The notes beneath the pieces were generated by a model. The model was given only the letters and a program-made list of their open reading frames with translations, made no database searches and was not told the DNA's origin. From Anisus vortex (Eukaryota; Mollusca; Gastropoda; Planorbidae): a stretch of 64,000 bases of DNA. The position numbers and the translations under genes were made by a program. Location: assembly GCA_949126835.1 (NCBI GenBank), contig OX421498.1, positions 812,501 to 876,500 on the forward strand, in the 5' to 3' direction. Each line of letters starts with the position of its first letter. Position 1 is the first letter of the stretch. This document shows, in pieces, positions 55,611 through 64,000 of the stretch.

Positions 55611-56310
55611 ATATACATATTGTCATGTATATTGTTTTTCCAGGAATTGGAACACGCAATGTTTATTTCTCTCTCTCTCTCTTTTCTTACTACACACAAT
55701 ATTAGGACGTTTAGTAGGAAAACAAAAGGTTCTAGGTAATGTTGGGATTCTGTGTTGATCTCAAATTCTCAGGGTCTTGGAACGACTCATTATTTAATAG
55801 GGGAAGTTCCTATCGTTTTTGTTATGAGTTTTGTAATGATACCATGATTTTTACCCCTACTGGTAATGGGTCTGTCCCTTGCACCACTCGGATAGTATTT
55901 AATGATTTGTTTTGTCTGAAAGACAGAGAGTTTTCAAAATATGTTCCTTTGAGAACGTTTGTGTTTGCACTATTTTATTCTAACTGTACATAATAGATAT
56001 ATTGTATATATTGAACATACCACCTGAAATAAACTATCAACAACAGTTACACTGAAGCTTCCTTGTCAAGTTACTATTCTATTGTGTTGTATACATTACT
56101 ATAAGATTTATCTACTACCCTAATGTACAAGAAAGGAAATGTTGGAATACAAATACTGAATTTGTGCCCAGGACTATAAGAAGAGTTCGTGTAATACTGA
56201 AACATAAATACTAATAATTAAAGTCTCCCCTAGGACTAACGAGAATTATCAGCAAGATCTACACAGCTCTGGCCACAAGGGGATTGTGGACGTAACAATA
56301 TATATTTATA
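55611..56310. other. Nested insert, possible LTR-type or retroelement fragment
   Basis: Absent from units 1-3. Holds an 84-codon plus ORF (55739-55993, Cys-containing, no recognised domain), an aataaa at about 56029, and a TGT...ACA-bounded stretch at about 56140-56302. No second LTR or target duplication found, so the class is uncertain. Confidence 0.25.
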
Positions 56311-56656
56311 TTCTTTTTTGGCTCCTTAGTCTCGGAAGACAATTAGAATTACGCCCCTGTGACATCGCCAGCCCCGCAGCATTAACTGTGTCTGTGAGGA
56401 CCTCTCATTGGGTTCTGTCGCATTTCTGGCACATGAAAGCGAACCGTTGGAGCTGGTCAGGGGCAGTATATGTTCTTTAATTTTCTTCGCTGCTCTTCCA
56501 GCCTCTTCGATAGGACGAAGTCTGCCCTCTGCAGCAGATGGCTTATAGCCGGTAACTGCCGCTTTCCGTGTTTTGTCGACGCTAAATAGCAAAGCTGGAG
56601 TGTCATCTCCAGAGCGCAAGCCAGGGCTTTGTGTTAAGGAGAGGCTGATGTATATG
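56311..56656. other. Dispersed-repeat-like segment
   Basis: Higher-GC segment with an open minus frame (56688-56326) that has no recognisable motif. Absent from the homologous place in units 1-3. Confidence 0.3.
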
Positions 56657-58122
56657 TTACGCAGAGATAGTGTAATTGCCCAGTTCATGTACTGGGCAAC
56701 TTTTTGCCCAGTTCATGAAATGGGCAAATAACTCTCTTGTAAAAAGTTTAAACAGATGGAAAAGGAAAAAACCTCGACCATTAGGCCTATCCATTAAGCC
56801 ATTGAAAAATATATTAAATAACCATTTATTGGTAGATCTATAACTTTATCGCCACACATTGCTTAAATTATAGGTTATTGTAAAAAATACATGTAAAATG
56901 TAGACCTATATTAATGTTGGCTATCACAGACATTGATATGAAGACTCAAAATAGAAATATTTTAATTAAAATAATAGCCTAGGCCTACAATCCTACATGT
57001 ATGATGTATGAAAAAAAAAAGATTTTTGTTTCGTTAAGCATTCAAAAGTCAAAAGTAATAATAGTAATAGTCCTGAGATATCCTATTGTTTATCCCCTCC
57101 CCTTTACAATTTTTCAAACCCAAGATAACAAAAACATCTAGGCCTATGCTATCTGCTATGGTGTGCCATTTAAATATCTAATCTTATATATTACAGACTC
57201 TCCTTCTATAAAGAAGATTATTGCGTCCAACGTTCATCCGTGGTCCGAGTCTAGTCTTGTATTTCTATTAATGTTTTAAATAATGTTAAGTTACTCGTTT
57301 TAATGGTTTGATATAATGGATTGATAAGACGAAGGCAGCTTTAAGAGATAATGATAATGATTTGAAATATAGGCTACTGAATAGGCTAGACTAGCTATTA
57401 TAGGCCTATGTTTGTTTTTTTATTAATTAAAAAAAAACAAATTCTTATATTTGATTTATTTTTTTAGGCCAAAATATTATTTTTTTAAAGTCTTAAAATT
57501 GTAATGAACTTCAGCAAGCGAAATAATATAAGAAATTCAGACGTTTAAAGTATTATCGATAATCGATCTATCGATATCGACAACAAACGCCAAATAGAAA
57601 GAAAAAAAACACTTTTAAAATAGGCCTAGACTACACAGTTTAATTTTTTTTCAAACTTTCTTAATAAACATTGTTTAAATTAACTTTGTGACTGTTTTTC
57701 ATGTAAGCCGTTTTTACAAAGGTTTTTTAATTTTAAAAGTTATAAAAAAAAACATTATTGCGATCGCAAATGGATATAGCCAATATAGGCCTATAAATAG
57801 GGACGAATTTTTTATTGTCAAATACAAAAAAGACTTTTAAAATATCATAACTCTGTTAATATTCAAACTATAATCATAAACAAAACGGTTTTGTAAATGA
57901 GAAAATCAGCTCTTTCCATTGATTATTGATATTCTTTTTGGGATGTTGTAAGGAATAGAAAATTTTACGTTTGAGTGCTTATATAAGAATAATTAAGTAT
58001 AAAACGTCTTTTTTAACCAATGCCCAGTTCATGAAATGAGCAAAAATATACCTACCCATTTCATGAACTTGGCAAAGACCTGCCCATTTCATGAACTGGG
58101 CAATTACACTATCTGTGCGTAA
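56657..58122. mobile_element. Non-autonomous TIR element
   Basis: About 1.47 kb, very AT-rich. Ends are inverted repeats of about 40 bp (ttacgca, then agatagtgtaattgcccag). Each end holds extra copies of a hairpin motif (ttgcccagttcatgaaatgg and its complement), five in all. No transposase ORF. Lies in what is an (at)n tract in the other units. Target duplication unclear. Confidence 0.65.
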
Positions 58123-58480
58123 TATATATATATATATCCATTCCTTATATTTGTTCATTGGAGATGTGGTCTTTACAGCAGATATCGAGAATGGTTTCTA
58201 CAGCATCTCATGTCCATGGCATTGATCGTCTTGTCAATGCCTGTGACTGAAGGGATAATTACAAACCTCTGGATCTTTGCTTATGTTGTCATAATACAGT
58301 TCCGAGCAGTATTCGGTTCATCTTCTTAAGACGTCCGGTTCCTCAGTCAGGTTTTTACCATCATTATTTTGTATGGATGTGCTACGCCCATAAATGTTCT
58401 TCCTTGAACAAAGAACGGGTACAATCTGTAAAGTCTTCTAAATGTTACAAATTGCGTGGGTTTACACAGACTAATTAATT
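58123..58480 (-). mobile_element. RTE-like LINE remnant, unit 4 continuation
   Basis: Homologous to 3770-3925 plus 4639-4850, joined without the CR1-like insertion (cctctggatctttgcttatg). This shows the pre-insertion site. Confidence 0.65.
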
Positions 58481-58720
58481 AAGCTCTCCGTAGAGTAGGT
58501 CTTTGGGAATGCAGTCTGCATACATTCTCTTTGTATTGCCGAGCCACCTGAGAACAGCATGAAGGCTGCTCATGTTGGCAGCTATGTATTGGGGACCCGT
58601 AGGTACTTCATGTGGAAGCTGTTGAGCTTCCTTTCATACCTCGCGTAGGTGGTTAACGTCTCACTGCCATACAGAAGAGTGCTGAGTATACAGGCGTGGT
58701 CTACACGTAGTCACTTTTAA
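58481..58720 (-). mobile_element. Second, different RTE-like LINE fragment
   Basis: The minus-strand frame reads LSTLLYGSETLTTYARYERK and LNSFHMKYLRVPNT before a stop, an RT C-terminal region of another LINE family. Confidence 0.7.
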
Positions 58721-59053
58721 GTGCTCATATTAAACTAATTACTTGAAAGTTATGTTTAATATTTTGTATAAATTATTTTATTAACATTGGGATACTGAAT
58801 ACGCTATTTACTGTCAAAATTATCGTTAAACTCAATTTTGATAAAAGCTCTTCACTTGGTCTTTTAACTCCATGATTATTGTAGTGGTGTGTTACAGTCG
58901 GTGTATGTGTCTTATTGAATTAAAGTTTTTAGTAATTGTTCCTGTTGTATTTATTTATTAATTTCTTAGTTCAAAGTTAAAGGAGTCACTAGTGGAGAAG
59001 TTTAGGATTCTTCAATGATACAATCAGGTCATTCAAGATAAAAAGATCCACCC
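58721..59053. other. AT-rich spacer
   Basis: No gene or repeat recognised. Confidence 0.4.
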
Positions 59054-59092
59054 TAGACAGCGTGACGTAACAGTATAAACATGGACAAATTA

Positions 59093-59364
59093 GCATGGTG
59101 GCCGAGTGGCTGCGCGTTCGACTGGCGATCCAAAGGTTCTGGGTTCGAATCCTGTTGCAGGCTAGGATATTATCCCGGGACTTGAGGGTGCCCTTGAGTC
59201 TACCCAGCTCTGATGGGTACCTGACATTAGTTGGGGTAAAGTAAAGGCGGCTGGGCATTGTGCTGGCCACACATCCCCTCGTATGCTGTTGCCATTGAAA
59301 CTGGTGATCGCTGCTTCACCATCCCTATGATCAGATAGGTCCGAAGGCTACTTTACTTTACTTT
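59093..59364 (+). mobile_element. tRNA-derived SINE
   Basis: Box A TGGCCGAGTGG (59099-59109) and box B GGTTCGAATCC (59142-59152), a body of about 190 bp and a (ctttactt)n tail. Flanked by similar 40-bp sequences at 59054-59093 and 59365-59404. A functional tRNA is unlikely because the acceptor stem does not close. Confidence 0.75.
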
Positions 59365-59382
59365 TAGACAGCAAGACGTAAC

Positions 59383-59494
59383 AATATAAATCTGCACAAA
59401 CTAGGATTTTTAATAAATGAACTTTACATTTTGGTTTAGAAGAAAAGTACAATTAAACCTTATGTTTATTGCATAAGCCAGTATATAGTAAATG
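59383..59494. repeat. Remnant of the 75-bp satellite and unit boundary
   Basis: aatataaatct, aataaatgaactttaca and gccagtatatagtaaatg align with the satellite end and unit start at 51341-51460, which defines unit 5. Confidence 0.6.
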
Positions 59495-59712
59495 TCATCA
59501 TCATCAATCCCATGACCGTTGTAGTCGTTGGGGGGGGGAGCGAATGGATACTTCGGCAGTCTACTTTCTCCACTTTTGCATATCCGGAGCGGTCGTCAAT
59601 AGTTGAGTCAACTGCAGCCCTGTCCAATCCTTGACATTGTCGAACCGGCAGACGGCATCTCCTACGCCCACCTTCCACCGTGCCCTGGAGGATTGTTACA
59701 TACACTTAATCT
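59495..59712 (-). mobile_element. RTE-like LINE 3' end fragment
   Basis: Minus-strand frame TILQGTVEGGRRRCRLPVRQ, the extreme C-terminus of an RTE-type ORF, ending in a (gat)n tail (tcatcatcatc on the plus strand). Inserted in the unit 5 left arm. Confidence 0.7.
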
Positions 59713-59884
59713 ATACAGCGGATCTTTTGCGTCCTACGTCTATAGTTCAAAGTGATTAAAGTCTAGCCTTGCAATTTAATTTGTGATTCTAAAAATGTTT
59801 TCATTTCTTCTTTTTTTTTTAGTTTCCTTTTGTAATTTTTTTAACACAATATTTTTTTTTCATTTTTCCAAATACACAATTACA

Positions 59885-60450
59885 AATGACATATTTATAT
59901 AGCGCCAATCATTACAATTTGTCTTCGAATGCTCTGTACATTTAATTACATATTTATATAGCGCCAATCATTACAATTTGTCTTCGAATGCTCTGTACAT
60001 TTAATTACATATTTATATAGCGCCAATCATTACAATTAGTCTTCGAATGCTCTGTACATTTAATTACATATTTATATAGCACCATTCATTACAATTAGTC
60101 TTCAAATGCTCTGTACATTTAAACTGTTTTTAAAATAGACCGAATAAGAGTGTTTTTAATTTTGTTTTAAAAATGTCTATGTTGTGGACTTGTTTAACTG
60201 TATTTGGAAGTTCATTTCACCACAGAGGTGCCTAGACGCTGGAGGCGCGAACTGCAAAGGTTTTTATTTGTTCATTTGGTACCTTGAGTTGTTGATGAAT
60301 TCTGTTTGAACGCAGTCCTGTTTTCTCTGATGTGTGTAGCTCGACCATGGATCTGATGTACTTTGGAGAGTGACCATGAAGGCTTTTACAGAGCATAGTC
60401 ACACCTTTGAATTTTATTCTAAGTGTTATAGGTAGCCAGTGCAATTTTTT
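59885..60450 (-). mobile_element. CR1/L2-like LINE 3' end
   Basis: Minus-strand frame from 60444 (MHWLPITLRIKFKGVTMLCK, then SLHGHSPKYI) is the conserved tail of CR1/L2-type ORFs. It is followed by a 3' UTR with gcgctatataaatatg. A 59-bp UTR segment is tandemly repeated four times (59888-60120). Confidence 0.75.
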
Positions 60451-61622
60451 TAGACTGGTTAATGAGTTTTCTTAGTTATTGAGAAAAATGTTCCCAGTCA
60501 TGTTTTGGAATTTGGAACTTTTTGTTTTTTGTTAAAAGTCGCACTCTAGCAATCCTATGTACAGACAGTTTGAGTGGTCTAGATTAAAGATTACCAGGCC
60601 TACGATTAACATCTCACATGCCCATCTTGTTAGAATGTTTCTAATACATTTTATTCTCTGCAGATTCCACATTGCATATTTACATTTGATTTTTATTTGA
60701 TCTTTGAGGGTTAGATATAATCTAAATTATTCTACGAGATATTTTATTTGAGTTTATTTATGACAGCAATGTATTCATGGCGAGTTTCTTTTATCCATAA
60801 TTGTTAAAAACAAAAAAATCATTTATTTAAAATCACTTTTTTTGTGTGTATAGATTAATAACACGTGCAACCACTGCAAAGGAAAAAAAAAGAAATTAAA
60901 ATATACATAAAAAAATTGTTAAAAAGAAATATTTGCTTGGGTTTTATTTATAAACATGTAAATGTAAAAGCTATATGTGTATTTTATATATTAGTATATT
61001 ATATTTATATTCTGTTTGAAAAAATATAAGAAAACATTTAAAAAAATGGTATGCATTTAAAGCATTCTTCATTCTTAAGAGAAAGTAAACTGCAATGATG
61101 TCAACAAACATAATATTAATTTATAATATATCCACAGGGAACAATTTTTCTTAACTTAATCAGATTTAAAATTGACCAAATTTCTCACAGCATTTAAACG
61201 ATAACACTATCAATGCAGCTTGACGTTTAGCTGGAAACAAGAGCCCTTTGATTCTAGTAGACACATACATTGATTGACATCGCAGTGTGGAAACAAACAA
61301 ACATTATACACATTTTCACCTAAGGCATAAAAAAAGAACAAATAATGTTTTGGCACTAAAATGGTGAATTTAGACATCACGTTCTCTACATACAAGTTTC
61401 AGGCATCGGAGAAGACAATGGAATGTTGAGATAGTATCGAGACTGATGATGACGATGACAAACTGTTTAGTTTCGAGACTAAACACCAAAAAAATACATT
61501 AGAAAATGTTTCCATCAGATTTTGACACTTAACTTAGTGGGAGCTGTGGCGTTAGTTATGCAATTCTTACAATAGCTGCAGTTGTTACAATAGCTGCATC
61601 TGTTACTCTTGAAACAGTAGCT
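60451..61622. other. Unit 5 arm, non-coding
   Basis: Very AT-rich. Patches align with 100-1090 of unit 1 (for example gctggaaacaaga, and ttaaaattgaccaaat against ttaaaattagtcgaaat). No gene seen. Confidence 0.4.
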
Positions 61623-62322
61623 TTAGTTGGAAACGTAGCTGCCGTTGCAACAGTTGGAAACGTTCTTGCAATTGGTGCAGTTGTAACAACTGGTGCAGTT
61701 GAAGCAATTGGTGCAGTTTTGACATTGAGTACAGTTTTGGCATCTGGTGCAGTTGTGACATTGCACGCAGTTTTGGCAGTTGTCGCAGTTGTGGCATTGG
61801 GTGCAGTTTTGCGATCTGGTGCAGTTGTGACATTGGATACAGTTGTACTGGTTGCGGTTGTCGCGTTGCTGCAATCGTTGCGTTGCTCTAAATGTAACAT
61901 TTGCTGCAGTTGTTACATTTGAAACATTGACGTAATTCGAAGTATTTTGAAAAGTATCTGCCGTTGGAAAAGCTCTGCACACAGGGCATGAATTGTTTTT
62001 CTAGGAAATAAACGAAAACATGTAATGTATTATTATACGATATGTAAGAAAAATAATGTAACCAAACTAGTATTGATCAATTTGGTCTGACGGGATACTT
62101 TACTTTTTTACTACATTAAAAAGCGATTGGTTTACATAATTGTTTTATTCTAACACTGACCGCTAGCCACTGGTCAACGCAATCCTTATGGAAGTAGTGG
62201 GCACAAGGAAGGAACGTCTTCTCGGAAACACTCTTGTAGCCCTCGTGACATATTATACATTCCTCTATATCTTCAGCAGCTGGGGATTGTTTCTTGTCCT
62301 TAGACGTCGCATTCATCGCCAT
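61623..62322 (-). CDS. RING-H2 finger protein with (Cys-x-x)n tail (locus E, intact)
   Basis: Two exons: 62322-62161 (54 codons) and 62000-61623 (125 codons plus TAA), joined in phase 0 across a 160-bp intron with donor GTCAGT and acceptor cctag. The start ATG has A at -3 and G at +4. The 179-residue product has a complete C3H2C3 RING-H2: C22-x2-C25-x14-C40-x-H42-x2-H45-x2-C48-x10-C59-x2-C62. I23, W52 and R63 sit where E2-binding RINGs carry their contact and linchpin residues, so a ubiquitin E3 ligase role is the family expectation. Residues 64-107 are a polar Asn/Thr/Gln-rich linker. Residues 108-165 hold 19 Cys at every third position (one slot, 117, is Ser), often as C-x-N. No signal peptide or membrane segment is visible, so a cytosolic or nuclear location is inferred. 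The tail's function is unknown; metal-thiolate binding or a disulfide or zinc scaffold are possibilities. This copy keeps the RING that the other four copies lost. Confidence 0.85.
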
Positions 62323-63070
62323 ACTGTTCTAAACTAGAGCGGGCTTCTTAATAAGCACAGGTACGCTAAATGTAGCAGCTGTAGTACGCTAAATGTATAC
62401 ACGAAATAAAAAAATCAGATCATGTGTAAGGAGTAGCAAGAATCGAAAAGTCGAAAATAAGTTCTACTGCATTTATCTTTAGAAAACCGAAAATAATTGT
62501 TTGCAAAGGAATAACTACTCGGTTCCATTTTCTTTTCATTAGATCTCCTAAGCTGGAAAACAATTCCTGACATTTCTCTTTTGATAAAAATAAACAACGA
62601 GATGTAAATTATATTAAATTATATCTTTTAGCGAGGCTTCGAAAAGTGTAATGTCGCTAGGTAGGAGAGTAGATGTAAAGTTAAGCTTAGGGGAAGGAAG
62701 GGAGAGGCAGGAATAGTTTATAAGACATTTTTCTTTAAAGTATTTCTGAAGTACTTTATATAAAGGTTATAATTTGGGAAATTGATGAACAGAGGAATTT
62801 CACGCACCTTTTATTGTTCCAACATTATTTTATTTTAAAGGTCTAGATCTATTCAAGGTGCTATTTAGCACAATGATGAAAATGTTTATTTGGTCTAACT
62901 CTAACGATGAGTTCCCAATATGGGACATTTGTTGCCAAGTCTTTAATAAATGCAAGTAATAGTATTGAGCCCTTTCATACCAATTATCACCAGTGAAGGC
63001 TCTTTCAAAAGTTTCTTTGGTCACATGAATGCATGGCCAGCACAATGACCAGTTGACTTACGTAACTTAT
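62323..63070. other. 5' flank of the intact RING-H2 gene
   Basis: AT-rich, partly alignable with the 5' flanks of loci A-D. The 71-codon minus ORF at 62830-63045 has no recognised domain. No clear TATA or initiator assigned. Confidence 0.35.
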
Positions 63071-63074
63071 AATA

Positions 63075-63307
63075 CTTATACACATAATAGGTACTTGGTA
63101 GAATCAGGGACATAATAAGTACTTGGTAGAATCAGGGACATAATAAGTACTTGGTAGAATCAGGGACATATTAAGTACTTGGTAGAATCAGGGACATAAT
63201 AAGTACTTGGTAGAATCAGGGACATAATAAGTACTTGGTAGAATCAGGGACATAATAAGTACTTGGTAGAATCAGGGACATAATAAGTACTTGGTAGACT
63301 CAGGGAC
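63075..63307. repeat. 28-bp tandem repeat
   Basis: About eight copies of a 28-bp unit containing cataataagtacttggtaga and atcaggga, with single-base variants. Confidence 0.95.
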
Positions 63308-63839
63308 ACACTCCAGACCCGAGGAAAAAAGATAATAGATTTTACTGTGGATTCAAGCCTGGAAACTTCGTTAAGCTAACCAAGGGCATCATTTAAGGTT
63401 GGATATTTTCAAAACCATAATTTTATTTACACCTTCTTACTCCCGAATTTCCAATATTATATTTAAACTAAATGAAAGCGAAATAGCAGAGCTAAACTCT
63501 AAAAGGGTTTGGTGTGTTTTAGGACATTAGATCAGGAAATAAGTAAGCTGAATCACTATACCTAGAAACACTTGAGAACAAATCGAGCAAAGAATAAAGT
63601 AGTACACAGTACACAAGGCATTAAATCCTAATTTAAACGTTCAACACATTAACATATTATTAATAATATCATATATAATAGCATATATATTACATAAAAC
63701 TAATTGAATTTTAAAAATGGGAATATGTCTGTTCACCCAGAAAATTGCCCATTGGTACGTCCTAAACACAAATATGATTACAATTTACTTTTATTTATGG
63801 TAAAGACCTTAGCCTAACTATATATGAAAAGTAATAAAT
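63308..63839. other. AT-rich spacer
   Basis: No gene or repeat recognised. Confidence 0.4.
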
Positions 63840-64000
63840 AATAAATTATCTTGGACCCACATACTGCTATGTAATTAACAAAATCTAACAAAATATTAGA
63901 ATTCATGAAACGAAACATTTAAAAATGTAATAATAATATAAAACTAAAATATTATCTCACATTAGTTAGGCCTTTACTAGAATATGCATATTGTGTATGG
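63840..64000 (+). mobile_element. LINE reverse transcriptase fragment, runs off the window
   Basis: Plus-strand frames TKSNKILEFMKRNI (stop) and KLKYYLTLVRPLLEYAYCVW match the RT C-terminal LVRPxLEYA motif of CR1/jockey-type LINEs. It contains stops and a frameshift and continues beyond 64000. Confidence 0.7.

Noticed and set aside
56326..56688. 120-codon minus ORF as a gene
   Set aside because: Lies in a nested repeat-like insert and extends into the end of the TIR element; no motif recognised.
59093..59170. A functional tRNA gene
   Set aside because: Boxes A and B are good, but the flanks do not form an acceptor stem, and a SINE body and tail follow.
62830..63045. 71-codon minus ORF as a gene
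   Set aside because: No domain, no homologous copy in the other units, and no splice or start context of note.

Overview
This is eukaryotic, AT-rich, repeat-dense DNA from an invertebrate, most likely a mollusc and probably a gastropod. The reasons are spliced small genes, tRNA-derived SINEs, several decayed RTE-like and CR1-like LINEs, a Gmr1-type Ty3/gypsy element, and very frequent taggcctata-type sequence. The species assignment is inference. No bacterial-style operon, CRISPR array or rRNA was seen.

Layout: the window is a head-to-tail array of five related units. Unit 1 is about 1-20177, unit 2 about 20178-38986, unit 3 about 38987-51445, unit 4 about 51446-59480, and unit 5 runs from about 59480 and is the most diverged. 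Each unit starts with a conserved non-coding arm, then carries one small two-exon cysteine-repeat gene on the minus strand, then LINE remnants. Units 1-3 add a small membrane-spanning ORF on the plus strand, micro- and minisatellites, SINEs, exon-like islands, a second membrane ORF and a 75-bp satellite that closes the unit. Units 1 and 2 carry the same Gmr1-like retrotransposon, inserted into a 17-bp satellite; unit 3 keeps the satellite without the element.

Main biology: the unit 5 gene (61623-62322, minus) encodes a 179-residue protein with a textbook RING-H2 finger split by a 160-bp intron, followed by a ladder of 19 cysteines in a strict every-third-residue register (C-x-x)n. The four copies in units 1-4 lost the first half of the RING and have a damaged last zinc-ligand pair. 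All four nevertheless keep the same splice sites and an open frame from a new ATG into an intact (C-x-x)n tail. I recognise neither the architecture nor the RING-less derivatives as a described family. This is the strongest candidate here for a new system.

History: positions 5276-24092 and 24093-42890 are nearly identical 18.8-kb tandem copies. The left arm of unit 2 matches unit 3, and its right arm matches unit 1. The order is therefore L1-R1-L3-R1-L3-R3, as expected from unequal crossing-over between units 1 and 3 inside a roughly 33-bp identical tract. The retrotransposon inserted before that event. An assembly artefact must be excluded.

Limits: exon calls outside the cysteine-repeat genes and the retrotransposon rest on splice-like signals and frame conservation between copies, with no transcript or database evidence.
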